Positions 9,258 through 21,209 of a stretch of DNA of 64,000 nt are shown here, piece by piece (position 1 is the first letter of the stretch; each line of letters begins with the position of its first letter). The position numbers and the translations under genes are program-made. This DNA comes from Gautieria morchelliformis (Eukaryota; Basidiomycota; Agaricomycetes; Gomphales; Gomphaceae): NCBI GenBank assembly GCA_015179125.1, contig WHVA01000007.1, positions 434,001 to 498,000 of the forward strand. The letters run 5' to 3'. The notes beneath the pieces were generated by a model that worked only from the letters and a program-made list of their open reading frames with translations, was not told where the DNA came from and made no database searches.

Positions 9258-10440
9258 GTCTACTGGACGCAGGATCGGGGCCTTACAGGCCAACGCCTTA
9301 ATGCTTTGCCAGCATTTGTCTAGTAGTGGAGTCCATTCGAATAGACAGTTATTACCTGCACAGCCCGATAGTGGGGTGGTATATGCGCTAACATCTGGCA
9401 TGTAGTGTGCCAGATACTGTACCAGCCCAAGGAAACACTGGACGTCGTTGAACGTCTGTGGCCTACGCCACTCGCAGATGCGTTGCATCTTGTCCTCGTC
9501 GGCATGTACCCCTCGGCCATCGATGATATGGCTGAGACACTCCATTCGGATGGAATAGAGGTCCACCTTTTTCTTGCTCAGAAAAAGGTGATTCTTCCTC
9601 AGTCTGTCAAAGACAATGTAGAGGTGCTCTTCATGCTCTTGTATTGAGAGCGAGAATATGAAGATGTCATCCATGTATACATGGACGAAGCGACCTATGC
9701 AGTCGCGGAAAATGGCTGTCATCAGCCGTTGGAATGTTGATGGGGCGTTACAGTCCCCCATCTGTATCACCTGGCTCCTGAAGGTGCCAAGGATCGTGGC
9801 AAAGGCAGTCTTTGCTACGTGATCCGGATGGATCTGGATCTGCTTGTATGCTTCTGACATATCGAGTTTTGTTCGATACCAACAGCGAGCCATGTCAATG
9901 CAGATGATATCCTGATCCGGGAAGGGCGTGACGTCCTTCACCGTGTTCTCGTTCTGCTGGTGCAGATCGAAGACGGTTCGCAATGTACCATTCTTCTTCG
10001 GCACACACAGCATGGGCACGGCCTGCTGCGCGACTGCCGGAATCCACCACTTTGCAGTGTATTGTTCTATCTTAGCCGACAGTTCCTCTCGGAAGTGTTC
10101 GGGGCATTTCGCTAGTCGATACCGCATGTGTTTGTTGGGATCGATGAGGTTGATCTCATGGTTGATCTCCCGTAGTGGCGGGAGTTCTAATGGAATTCCA
10201 CTGACTAAGTCAGTGATTCATTCCATCCATTCCTCGCGGAGGCAAGGAAGGTCATCATCCATGAGGATGATGGTGGTGGTTGGCTTAGAAGCCATTAGGC
10301 GCTGTGGGCGTCTATTAGGTCCCGCGGCGCGTGGAACCGCTTTCCTCTTCCCCATCGCTTTCACCGTTAGGTGAGAGCGCCTCTCCCTACGGTTGTAGGG
10401 TGAGTTCGAGGATGAGTCGTCCCGCGACTCGTCCTCCTGG
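9258..10440 (-). pseudogene. Reverse transcriptase of Ty3 element C1
   Basis: Ty3-type reverse transcriptase, open from about 10127 down to the copia insertion. Motifs in order: MLCVPKKNGTLRTVFDL, TKLDMSEAYKQIQIHPDH, YMDDIFIFS (catalytic YMDD), LYSIRMECLSHIIDGRGVHA and the thumb region FLGLVQYLAHYMPD. Between gag and this frame (10130-10440) is linker sequence with stops near 10200 and 10443. The frame runs to 9258 and resumes at 5042 across the copia element. Some conserved positions look altered (MARCWYRTK), in keeping with decay. Confidence 0.85.
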
Positions 10441-10442
10441 CT

Positions 10443-11906
10443 TCAATGAGCCAGGTTAGGCTTCGGTGCCCGGGTGATCCTGCTCACCCGTGGCCCCTTG
10501 TCCTCGTTCGTCGATCCGTCGTCGTCGTACGAGACCTTGCCCATGGGGATCACTTTGTTCCCCTTGCGGATCGTCCCTGAGCTCGAGAAGTCCAGGGTTA
10601 TGCCGAATCTCCTTAGGAACGGTGTCCCTAAGATAGTGTCATAATATTCGTCGTATGTCTCACAACCAAATTTGATGCTCGTGTTCGTTCCATAGTTGAT
10701 CGTGGAACGGCTGCCTATGCAGGCTAGCTGCAGTGCGATTGGCTGCTCCAGGGAGAATGTCTTCATCCCTGTAGCTCGTGTGAATTCGGGGGATAGCAGT
10801 ACCCCTTCGCTGCCGCTATCTAGCAGGCAGTGGGCTTTTACGCCGTTTATTTCCCAGTACCCCGATAGGGTACGGTTCTCACTGCGTGGGCGCATTGGCC
10901 GCGTCCTGTGTTTGCTTCGGTGGTGATACACCGGCTCGGCCGCCTTGTCTGGCGTGACCGACGTGCGTGCCGCCATGACTTTCATGGCGGTTTCGTCCTC
11001 CGGCGCGAATCTGATCGTGCTGGAGCTGTAGGTGGGGTATTCCACCTCCTCGTCCCATTCATAGTATTGGGACGGCTCGGGGTCCCACTTTTCAGCAGGC
11101 GCGTCTCCGTTGTCCGGAGTGTCGTTGGGTTGGGGATCACCCTCCCCCTCTTCATCAATTTGATGGAGAGAATTTTGACCGAGATCCGTCTCCGGATCTT
11201 CGGTCTCCTCTTCGTGCCTCGCGGCCGCTGTCCTGATACTGGACTTAAGCCGGGGGCATTCCGCCCTCTTGTGGCCAGGTTGGCCACATTCGAAGCACGT
11301 GGTGCTGCTTTGGCCGCTGCTGGGCCAATCGTTAGGTCGGCCTGACGCCTTCGCCGGTGGGGCAGGTTGTGGGGACGACCCTGATACTTGAGGCTGTTTA
11401 GCTTCAGGCGGGCGTCCAGCTTGTGCTGGGCATGGAGGCGGCAGCCGTTGTCCTGTTCCGCTTCTTGAGAACAGGCTGGGCCTGGTCAGGCCCGTTTGTG
11501 TCAACGGCTTCCTCCCTGTGAGCCGGGCAGTGCTTGCCGTTGCTGCTGCGCTTTCTGCGCGGCGCATCCCCATGTTGTATCGGGATGCCTCCTCGATCAT
11601 CTGGGCCGTCTCAAAGAGTTGCTCTATTGAGCTGCTCTCGGCATTATAGCCCTTTTTGAGGACTTCGTTGCGCAGCGCCAACACGAACCGTCTCCAGAAC
11701 GTGTACTCGTCTGGCGGCTGTATCATACGTGCGTATTTCGTGAGCTCGTTCAGCATTTCCTGAACAGTTTTCATGCCCTGCATGACCACGTCGAATTTAT
11801 TTGATGCGTGATGGTACGTCAGTGTGTGCAGGAACCTTTTTTGAAGGCCTTGCATCACAGTTTCCAGCGTCCAGCTGCGGACCTGGCGATCGAAGTGTTC
11901 TACGTT
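10443..11906 (-). pseudogene. Gag C-terminal part and protease of Ty3 element C1
   Basis: Continues the gag frame after an in-frame TGA at 11907-11909 (EWFL-stop-NVEHFDRQ). It holds the second half of the retrotransposon gag domain (YARMIQPPDEYTFWRRFVL), a CCHC knuckle CFECGQPGHKRAECP at about 11250-11300, an acidic linker, and an aspartic protease with the active site CLLDSGSEGVLL at about 10800. The frame ends at 10443. A CGA-to-TGA change would explain the upstream stop. Confidence 0.85.
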
Positions 11907-11909
11907 TCA

Positions 11910-13504
11910 AAGGAACCACTCCTGGGCCTCGCCAGTGAGGCGAGTGCCCACGTAGCCGACCTGCATGTCTATGCTGGTTGGCCCTAGGAGAGAATTCATT
12001 TTCAGCCATCGTAGGATGGCTGCCACAAAGATTTCAAACTCTTTGAGGTCAGATCCCCCGGCATATGGCTCGGGGTGAGCCAATTTCACACCGGCTTTCG
12101 CTAGTACAGACTTCTCCAGGTCTGTGTCTGCGGTGTCTGCTAATGCCATGTGGATCATCTGTGTGATCCCGTCGTACGGCTCCATTGGTACGACGTCGGC
12201 CTGGTCAGGGATTCCCTGGCCTTCCATTGGGGCCATGGATCGCTCCGCGGCTGTGACGCCACGCAGGGCAGGCTGTTGTATGCCCTGACGGGACCCGGGC
12301 TCGGGATCGGGAGCATTTTGTGCTCTCGGTTCTGGGGGCATTTTGTGCCTGGTGTCCCCGGTCAGTCCCGCACCGCAGCCTGCTGTTGGAGGCTGCGCGC
12401 GCCTGCCGTGCATCCTGTACGGCTCACGTGAGCTGCTCGTCGGGCAGCTGAGCGGTGTGGCTGTGGGCCACTGTCTCTTCAAGTAGCTTGAGTGCCTGCG
12501 TGTGGCGGCGCACGGCTGCGGCTTCTTTACGCTGCCAGTGTGCGACTTCGAGCTCTAAGCTCTCAGTCGTCATTTCAGAGTCAGGCTCTGAGGCGACCTG
12601 TTCCCTAACGATCTGTTCGATCGTCTTACGGCTGTCCGTTGGGGCAGCCGGTTGCTGTTGAGGTTCATTCCTGAACCTTATGTCCTGTTCAACCGGGACG
12701 GCTGGCGGCGGCATTCACTGCTTGTCCCGCTCCTTTCGGCGTGGGTCTTCTGCGTCGTGACTGCATTCGTTGGCTGCGGACTGTCGTGAGATCGGACGAG
12801 TTGTGTCGCGTTCCCCACGTGGGCAGAGGGCTTTCTGGACATCCTCCAGCATGGCTGCGTCTTGCAGCCTGATCTCCTCGCCTGGTGGAGTTCCTTGCCG
12901 ATTGCTATTAGGGCGGCGGTGGCGTTGTCAAGCTGCGATGCCAGCTGATCGTGCTTGTGGCGCATCAGCGTGCTTCGGTGCAGCGCAGCCTGCACCTGTG
13001 TGTTCAGGGCCTCTGCCGTCTCATGGCCGATGGTGTGAGCCCTCGAGCTCTTGCGACTGGAGCTCGAGTATTCCGAGCCCTGACCATCGTCAGGGGCTCG
13101 TCTTTTTCGCCGTTGTCCCCCTTCAGGGACGATCGTCGTCGCTCTACTTCGTGAGCATCGGTTCAAGTCGTGGCTTTGTGCCCGCCTCAACGTTGTTGCT
13201 CTACCGTCTGACGACGGCAGACTTCTCTGCCCTTTCCTTTGTCTCTGGGCAGAGAGGAATGGGGGGGCAGCGCTGGCTCGTTGCCCAGCGTCGTCTCTTC
13301 CTCGGCCACGCTCAACGAGACGTGGTCGGGGTTTTCCTCGTCCTCTACTGGGGGGACGAGGGCGGTGAGATCTACGATCTCTCCGTCTTCTATTGTCCTG
13401 GACTCTTGGTCCAGGGTAGCGTCAGCCGTCGTGTCGCTGGGCTGCGCCTGGGGCGTGGACCTCGAGCTCGTCGCTCGTGTCCGTCTTCGACTGCGTGGAA
13501 TCAT
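11910..13504 (-). pseudogene. Gag N-terminal part of Ty3 element C1 (frameshifted)
   Basis: The start is probably the ATG at 13504 (MIPRSRRRTRATSS). An acidic, proline-rich head is followed by a coiled segment (LELEVAHWQRKEAAAVRRHT) and the start of the gag domain (EPYAGGSDLKEFEIFVAAIL, WLKMNSLLGPTSIDMQVGY). Stops and frame changes at about 13187, 12678 and 12424 split the frame. The second copy, 62590-64000, is open across some of these positions, which shows they are lesions. Confidence 0.75.
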
Positions 13505-13645
13505 CACGCTCGCAGCTGACAGTAGAAGGTCTACTGGAGGGTCTCAACGATGTTTAGTCGTCGACGCAGCGATCTTTTTCAAGATTGCTTCGAATCCACT
13601 ATTGGTTGGTCGCGTGGCAATCAACCGCAGGATAGTTCAAAAAGG

Positions 13646-13859
13646 TGTAAAGATGTCAATCTTAGGACCTTGTATCACAAGGGCACTGCAGAACTTGACC
13701 AATGAGTGGTATTCTGAATGCTACGTAGTGACAGGTAAGAGTAAGATGCGATGGGAACTGCTGGCCAGTTCCCACACATAAACTATACAGTGGGTCCCTA
13801 AGGGGCCCACTGGGATTATGTAATAACTATTGTACATGTAGATACATAGGTTATTTACA
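13646..13859 (-). repeat. 5' LTR of Ty3 element C1
   Basis: 214 bp bounded by TGTAAA and TTTACA, about 95% alike to the 215 bp copy at 54716-54930. It lies just upstream of the family C gag on the minus strand, as expected of a 5' LTR. It contains the inverted repeat GGGTCCCTAAGGGGCCC near 13791. Confidence 0.85.
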
Positions 13860-14164
13860 CCATGGCAGAGCTCTCGGCTCATCGATTCCTCAAGAGTATC
13901 CACAATACAACAATAGAAAGAGGGTGGCTTTGTCTCTGCCTTCAATGGGGCGATAATATCAAGGAGATATGGAGGAAGGGTGCAGAGCCATATAACTATG
14001 ATAGCAATAACGCACACCAGTAGTGCGTAGTTTGCTAGTTTTATCCAATGCATGCCTATTTTTTCAGTGAGCTGATTCAGTGGCTCTGGCCCATGTTCAT
14101 TAAACAGGAACTTGATGCGTTGAAGGACAGCTTCAATAACCATGTTGTGCATACTGATCGTCAC
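13860..14164 (-). pseudogene. Unrecognised ORF remnant with one membrane segment, cut by the C1 LTR
   Basis: On the minus strand an open frame from 14164 has one strongly hydrophobic stretch (ALLVCVIAIIVIWLCTLPPY). It runs into the family C LTR at 13859, so any original gene is truncated there. No family is recognised. It may be chance sequence in an AT-rich zone. Confidence 0.25.
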
Positions 14165-14869
14165 AAGAAAAATCCTTCAGGGGTTGCACCAAATGTAGCT
14201 GTCGCTATGCCTGAAGAGTATGGCAGTCTCAACTGCTTGCAGCCTGTTGATATTATCATTTGAAGGCTCAATGATCAGCTTGGAGGTGATGACCTCATTC
14301 GCTTTGTAGATCTGGAGTATGCAGCCCATGCTCAGGACACCTTTAGCGCCTTGAATACCCAGCTGACAATGGAGAACATATGGCTAGTATTCCAAACCAT
14401 GCTTCATCTAATGTATCCATGATTGTGCTGCTGTGTTCAGCGATAATCATAACAGACACCCATGGATTACAGTTATGAATGCTTTTTTTTTTTTTCTAAA
14501 TAATTTCAAGATGCTAGAGAGATATAGTGAACAGTAAAATGTACGCTAATCCCATCCTAAGGCCCAATTGAATGTGAGTGCGATATACACCACTCATAAA
14601 ATTCTAACATACCATGTCTCAATGGGCCATTACACGGTTTATTGGGTAATATACTTTTAGGTGTGTATTGTGTCAGGTTGGTAGATGGCAGCTGTAGACC
14701 CTTACAGAAGGAATTACAGACATGCTATCTGAGAAACTTTTGGATTGCATCAGCAGGTGATAGATCATATAATGTGGTCTTTGTAGTTGTGTCTGCAGTT
14801 CTCAAGACAAATGTTCAGCGTGACATTGTAATCAACATAGATTGTGAACACTACATAATCTAGTCTTAT
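14165..14869. other. No supported gene
   Basis: AT-rich sequence with many stops in all frames and an 11-base T run near 14484. It could hold the last exon of the alpha-kinase gene on the minus strand, but none was recognised. Confidence 0.5.
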
Positions 14870-16254
14870 GAGATGCCTTCGTGTGCTATACTTACCTTGA
14901 AGGTCACATAGGAACACCAAATTCACACTATCAACAACTACATGGTGTGCAAATGTATCCACCGCTGCTCCAAACCCAGTTTCACCACTTTGGCCTGTCT
15001 GTAATAAACCTGAGTATTTGTGAAAGTCACCTAGAAGAAGAGGTGTTGAGAGGAATAGAGTGTGTATGAGTGTGCAATTATCTGGCCCTGTGACTGGACA
15101 AGGAAGAATCTTTTCTGCATTTATTACGCCAAGGAAGGCACCACTGTCATTGACTCACATTCCGGATAGGACCCATTAGTGAACTATATTTGCTGCAATT
15201 TGATACTTCTATACTTACTGGGAAGGCCATTAAAATTAAGCTCCTTGGCACACTGATAAAAGCTTTTCATAAAATAGTCAGCCAAGACAAGGGCTTTCAA
15301 TCCTTGCCGAAGCATGTTATTATTCTCATCCTCTTGGATTATAAACAGCAAGGCAATTGGGTTGATTTGAAATACTGCAACATCTCCACTGCCAACTTGT
15401 CCCTGGTAGTAAATGGACATTGGACATATCATTATGATAGAATAGCATACCTTGAATGCATACTTCTCGACACCCCTTCCCAAATACCCACCCCATGGTT
15501 TACTCTGATATTTATGTTCTGGCCAATCCTTTGCAATGAGTATAGTTTCCTTTGGTGACCCTTCAATAGGTGAAATGGTACCCCACATATCAATAGTCCA
15601 AGTGATGCGTTCAAATGGGTAGGCATCATATTGCACTGCAGGTGTTGAGGGTAAAAGTGATGGGCCTGCAATGGATTGCCAATACATGCTAGCGTACTTC
15701 AGGGGTATTAAGACATGGCTAGCTGTAACTGAGCATCGAGAGGTCAAACGAGTACTATGGGTGGAAGGTATATTCATAATATGTGTGTAACTATTTCCAA
15801 CAACTGAATGTTTTGATGGTGGCGAAGCATCCTCTTTGTTAGATCCACCAGAGTCATCGTCACCCTAGAGTAAAAAAAAATGAATCATCTGAATAGAAAG
15901 TGAAGGTTTAAAGCAATGCAGCTTACCTTTCTTGACCACTTTGCATTATGAAGAATCTCCCACACATAAACCTGGAGTGTGATTGACTTTCCAGCTGCAT
16001 CTTTTTTTGAGATCCCATCAGTCTGACTGAGCTGATTGTGAAGAGCCCCGATAGAGCCACTAGCGACATTGAGCTGATATGAGCTGCTGTTATCCTTCTG
16101 GACGGTGAATGTCACATGTTCCCTGTGCCATAACACTTCATTAGTACATGGTACTACTGTTTTATTTAGAAGAAATAGGCATTACTAACAGAGTGATCCT
16201 CACTGTCATTTGGTCATGTTCTTCCTTTTCATCTGGGTTGACCAGCAGCGTCAT
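14870..16254 (-). pseudogene. Alpha-type protein kinase-like gene (kinase part), probably decaying
   Basis: Exons joined by good GT-AG introns: 16254-16190, 16122-15927, 15864-15451, 15402-15219, then 15030 to about 14902. The product shows hallmarks of the atypical alpha-kinase (MHCK/eEF2K) family as found in Agaricomycetes: GGYLGRGVEKYAFK (nucleotide-binding loop), an E/N-rich LRQGLKALVLADYFMKSFY helix, and near the C-terminus AVDTFAHHVVVDS followed by the core VFLCDLQG. The final catalytic/zinc segment after CDLQG was not found, and the segment between 15219 and 15030 is unclear. A live gene with unusual exons or a degraded member of this expanded family are both possible. Confidence 0.55.
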
Positions 16255-17739
16255 GTAAGCAGATCAAAGTAACTCTACAAATGCTCTAAATGCAGTCTCT
16301 ACAGGGACAGCTGATGTAGCTGTATGTCTAACTGTTGGGTGTTGAATCTACAAGTCTGCCAAATCAATACATGTTGACAAAGAGGCCAGGATATAGTTAC
16401 GGCACAGGCTTTATTCCCATTTGCAGGATAAATCTGTTATGATAGATGCAATTATTTTATTCCAGGTCATCTATGTACAAAGAAGCTAATAAAAGAAAAG
16501 AAAGAAAAACAACTAAAAAGGAATAGGAACAACACTTACGACGGACGTCGACACAGACGACAGATACACAACATCACGAATAGCTATCTTATCTACAGAT
16601 TAGATAAGATACAGGGATACGGCGTTGACCACGTGTGGCCAATCAGAGACAGCACGCCTATCGACTGATGGCATCGGCCATGACATCGACAGGCACCAGG
16701 CCACAGGCACCGAGGAGGTGCAGGCACCAAACGCCGCAGAGGAATGCAGACTGCGCAGGAGCACCAGACATTGTGGAGTGACTTCAGAATGTCATCCATA
16801 ATACGTGTACTCAATTAGCTGCCCCACAGAAGAGGCACAGAAACAGCGGCCCCATCACCAAGCCTAGCATTTATGCTAGGCAGGACAGATTTAATCTCTA
16901 TTTTCTATTGGACTCCATGACACGACCAGCTGTCATACTATCTTGACACCATGTAGACAGGGGCTTTGTATAATAGGTACAAGACTCTATTCCAAAGTTT
17001 AAACAACCCTGACACTATCCCCATCACTCCCATGATTTTATGACTATAATTAGTCACCCCTCTAGTTACAAGTAGTTTTTTGACCCATCGACTCACTATC
17101 TCGAACACCAGTAGTTACCACTAATATAGTATAAGTAGCTACTACGAATGTATGAATAAATCATCCAGAATCAACTGATCACCCCTGAAGTCACTGTAGT
17201 CTTGTTTGATAGCTACAGAACTTAGATCTCGATAGTTTACTCCAATTCTTCGTTGAGAGTTCACTATTACTGTTTACTCTAGACTACCTCAAAAGCGAAC
17301 CCTTTTGACGTAGTTATTCCTTAGATCGACACCACTTTCTTGTCGACATGGTCACGTGACTCCCATCCATCAGTGCCAGACGTGTCTCGAGGGGCTTAGT
17401 CAGCACACAGGGGAGGGACGAACATAGCGGTCCCAACCGCTAAGCAATAGAATTCATTTGCTAAAGGCATCACTTAATATTTTAATCTAAAAAAATCCAC
17501 AATGTGCCTGTCAAGACAATTGTTTCGGTGCGACTAAGTTCTTTGAGGGCCTGTTGCACACACGTGCCTGTGAGGCATTCAACAAACCCTGATTCAAGGT
17601 CTGTTTAGCTGGCTGTCAGTTGAGTCGATGCAGCGAAGCCTCAGACTGGTGAGTCACCACACTCTTGATAATGCTGCTGACATCCAAATGAGTTTCTACC
17701 TGTCTGGCATCATCACCAGCTGGTAGATTGTTCAGTAGA
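16255..17739. other. AT-rich stretch without a supported gene
   Basis: Lies between the kinase part and the cysteine-rich exons of the alpha-kinase locus. There is a perfect 11-bp inverted repeat with a five-base loop at 16585-16611. Nothing protein-coding was recognised at 16300-17450. The interval may be an old insertion that separates exons of one gene. Confidence 0.4.
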
Positions 17740-18049
17740 ATAACACGGTATCTGAATGGATTATTACACTACTCACTACTTTTGACTTTGCAAGAGCCGC
17801 ACAGGACACCTAGCATACAAGGATATACTGTTCTGCATCCTTCACATTGTTGAGTTTCCTGCCATAATAGAAATACTGAGGTCTAAATGCGATTAACAAG
17901 GTGATGCTAACCTGGATAGCGTTCTTTTCCTCTGGAAGCGCTGCTGCTTCAATCTTCATGCACTTACCACATGTTGCAGGGTGATCGCAGAATACGAAGA
18001 TGCAGCCACACGAATGGCATTGCATTCTGTTCAGTCGAAGAGAAGACAC
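17740..18049 (-). pseudogene. Cysteine-pair (zinc-ribbon-like) N-terminal exons of an alpha-kinase-like gene
   Basis: Exon 1, minus from 18049, encodes MQCHSCGCIFVFCDHPATCG and CMKIEAAALPEEKNAIQ. An intron (GTTAGC to GGCAG) leads to a second exon encoding ETQQCEGCRTVYPCMLGVLC and GSCK. The two sets of CxxC pairs resemble the N-terminal region of fungal alpha-kinase-like proteins. Orientation matches the kinase fragment about 1.5 kb downstream, so both may be one gene. The linking exons were not found. Confidence 0.45.
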
Positions 18050-18424
18050 GTCAGGTATGCAAGAGATAGAAAAGTAGTGTAATTAGCCCAGTTTAGCCGG
18101 TTGGCGTTCGCTGTAATTTTTTTTCATTCATTCCAACCCTGCGAGGGCGAGGCGTGCTGAAACACCGGATATGCTGCGTAAGCATCGGTGTAATAATGTT
18201 ATTTCCTTCGTTCTAACTTCCCAGGGGTACTGAGCCAGTCCAAGAGATTCTAGGTAACATTCAGGCAACAGGAGTGCACCCAACAGCTAAAGGATTACAC
18301 GAAGACACGAAGACTTCACGACGTCGGACTTACAACTAAGCTTCCGAAACAATGATAAGTATGTAAGCTGTGTTCCTGCTTTTCAATTTCCGTCAGCTGA
18401 TTTCTGTAACCAATAGATACTAGC

Positions 18425-20885
18425 TCGACTACGGTGCCCGACTGGGCTCAGGTCTATTTTACTTTAGCTATGTGATATCAAGGTATTGAAAATCACTTAC
18501 AACGATCGGCTTGATCAGGGTTGCCTCAGGTGACACTGGCACACTGCGAGTTGGTGTCTCACGTGACAGCGGCACGGTGCGTGCCGTGCGACGCGTTGCA
18601 GGTCATTGGCCTGGGCTCCACCGGCCTTGCTCTCTGACTTTTTGGCCTCTGTCAGCGCGAATCGCTGAGGAGGAAGCAAGCATGTAACAGCTGTACAGGA
18701 CCTGCACTCTTCAAATTCGTCCCGGCCGCTTCCTGTACTCAGTTTCAGGCCAATAAGTTGTACTACTACTATCTCTCCATTCTTTTCCAGGGATGATCCG
18801 AGAGGAGACTGGGACCAACGAGGAGACTAGGATTTACGATCTACCATATTCCGGCCCCAGTTCCAGCTCTTATAACGAAAACCCAACTGGGAAAAATCAA
18901 TACAAGGACTGCCATGAGTTCGGATTGCGTTGCAAGGCTAATTTTACCCTAACCTTTGGCTTAGCTTCAAGTAATGATCTAAAACCTGAGCCCAGGATGG
19001 ACGAACAGGGTATTCTGCGAGTGAAAACTTACTGATAAATTTAGATGACCAGGGACGGCCCCTGATCGGCCAAGCATAAATAGGCTGATCGGCATAGCAT
19101 ACCCAAAATATAGCTGAGCCCAGTCGCTGAGAGCAAGGTTGAGCGAGTCCTCGACGGTAAGGGAGCTCGGGCTGGAAGGTAGACTTGCAATGATACAAGT
19201 TCCTATAATGTACTTTTTTCATATCACATAGCGTACCTAAAATATACCTGAGCCCAGTCGCCTAGTGCAAGGTCGAGGGAGTCCTCAGGCCTCAACCCCG
19301 GTGAAAAGAGGTTATGCTGGGATCGGACGCTGTTGGACGCAAAATCTGCAAACTGCGCTAATCGGGCAGTATCTGCTCTCAAATCTGCGTATTTGGTAAA
19401 CCCACTCGAAAAACTGAAATCCAGCTACCTGAAATTACTGGGACTGTGACTTGGGGACTAACATTTCTAAAATTTCGTATAATCTACTTTGCTTTTGCTA
19501 GCTTTTGCTGTGCCCATACTTTGCTCGCTTGTAATCAGCGCACTATAAGAATCAACGAAAAAAAATGTTCGGCGCCAGAAAAACCCCAAGCAATTGATCA
19601 CAACAAGTACCAATACCCCAACAGAAGGAAAATCACATATATGCAGCGCTAAGGCTCTTTCTTTCTCTCCTCTCGCCACATCCCCCGCTTCTTCCATCCC
19701 CCCATCAACGTTCAACCATGGTCTCGCCCACCACCCTCCTCCATATCCCCCCATTAGAGCCGCCTACACCACACCCGTTCACATCGACATCGCCGTCATC
19801 CCGTGCACCGTTGCCCAGCAGACCACCTGCACAGCTGCAGCCGAGGATGCAGCCCGCCCATCGCGCCCGCTGCGCCATGCAATCTTCCTCGTGGTGTTGA
19901 CGTGCCCGCCTGCACCCGTACCCATGCACAGGTCAAGGTTTGGATATGGACACGCGTCCGGGGCCGCAGGGTGATCGAGCACTTCCCGTACGCATACAGC
20001 CCACCGATACCACGCCACTGATGGAGACTCATCCCAGACGTACCGTGGGGACAAAGTCAAGCATCGGCGAACGTCGAGGGGTGAGCATTTTTCCTCGACA
20101 TAATTATTTTGACCATATCGTAGTTAACGCTATCGTTCAGCTTGCGATCAGTGGGCAGAAAGACCAAAAGCAGGTGCGACCATTCAGGTAACAGCTCTGT
20201 GCCGTGTCACAGCTGCTTTCTGTCTGGCTATGGTGAGTGGTCAGCCTTAATCAGAGGCGTGCACCGTTAACAGCCCTTGCGTAGACTGCACGTTTTTCGG
20301 TGATTACGGCTGTTTGTCGTATTCGACGACGAGCGGCGGACAGACACTGCTAGAATCTGTTTTGTAGCCAGTTGCTAATAATAGATATATTCTAATATGC
20401 TCTAATCTGCTTTCAGTAAAATTTCTGAATCTGTGCTGGTCTGTTTGTGTGAGAATACTATTTTAACAGATTTGCGCAGATTGAGCTGCGCAAAACGGTA
20501 GTTTCCCGGCGCTCACGCTCTGCTCTCAGCTGCTATTGTCTCACTTATCTGCTCTGGCCGGACTTTTTTTGAGGGAGCAGATTTTTCCCGACGCCGACAG
20601 ATGCCAGCACAACCGCTTTTCACCGGGCCTCAACGGTAAGGGAGCCCAGGCTAGGTAGACTTGCAATGCGTTGAACGGCTCGCGCAGACAGAGGCCAAAA
20701 CCAAAAAGTGTCCGAGAACAACGCCGAGGGAGCCCAGGGATTTGCAACGCGTCGAACGGCTCGCAGCGTGCCGGTGTCACGTGAGACAGTTTCTGATCAA
20801 GCCGATCGTCGTAAGTAATTTTCAATACCTTGATATCACATAGCTAAAGTAAAATAGACCTGAGCCCAGTCGGGCACCGTACTCG
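18425..20885. mobile_element. Inverted-repeat-bounded element without transposase
   Basis: A left end at 18425-18670 is repeated in inverse orientation at about 20640-20885. The outer 85 bp are almost identical, sharing the landmark CGGTGCCCGACTGGGCTCAG, and homology continues more loosely for another 150-200 bp (CTCACGTGACA, GGCCTCTGTC). Two further partial copies of the right end lie inside, at about 19085-19180 and 19215-19320. No transposase frame is present, so a non-autonomous DNA transposon or nested MITEs is likely. A target duplication was not evident. Confidence 0.6.
19600..19977 (+). other. Promoter-like pyrimidine tract and short ORF inside the inverted-repeat element
   Basis: A TATATG motif (19636) is followed by a CT-rich stretch (19655-19700) typical of basidiomycete core promoters. 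An ATG at 19718 opens a proline/serine-rich frame of 60 codons (MVSPTTLLHIPPLEPPTPHP). Overlapping frames are of similar length. It may be a captured 5' gene fragment; no family is recognised. Confidence 0.25.
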
Positions 20886-21209
20886 ACTGAATTGAAAATC
20901 TTAGGCACCAATATAGATAGAATAGAGTGTAGATCTTAGGCACATGGTTCAATTCATTTTGTCGGCCAGGGACGAGATCAAATCTGAGTTCAATCAAGAA
21001 GGCTGATCGGCTTCGTGTTTGTCAAAGGGTCGGGACAACCATGGGCTGACAAACTGTGGCCCTATTAAGTCTTTTATCTGTTTGCTATACAACGTCCTTC
21101 GATGCGGACGCTACCAGCCATCCACATATATGGCCGCCCTCTGTCCCCACGCGGGGTCTCGTGTTGAAACGGAGGGCGTCATCATACGAACATTATTTCA
21201 TGACAAGCA
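20886..21209. other. Spacer between the inverted-repeat element and LSG1
   Basis: No gene seen. The sequence GGCCAGGGACGAG near 20970 echoes one inside the neighbouring element (about 19050), so repeat-derived sequence extends to about 21020. The rest should hold the LSG1 3' UTR. Confidence 0.4.

Larger units (their letters stand above)
3330..13859 (-). mobile_element. Ty3/gypsy element family C, copy C1, split by a copia insertion
   Basis: Decayed minus-strand Ty3 element. Reading 5' to 3' it has LTR (13646-13859), gag (about 13504-10443), reverse transcriptase (about 10440-9258), then, beyond the copia element at 5048-9252, the RNase H region (about 5042-4140) and integrase (about 4110-3340). 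The 3' end is lost at about 3330, where AT-rich tandem repeats begin. Gag-pol order IN-last identifies Ty3 type. Frames are broken in several places. Family C is also present at both ends of the right-hand cluster (54716-55455 and 62590-64000). Confidence 0.85.

Noticed and set aside
18425..20885. Helitron
   Set aside because: The ends are inverted repeats, and there is no TC start, CTRR end or Rep/helicase frame.
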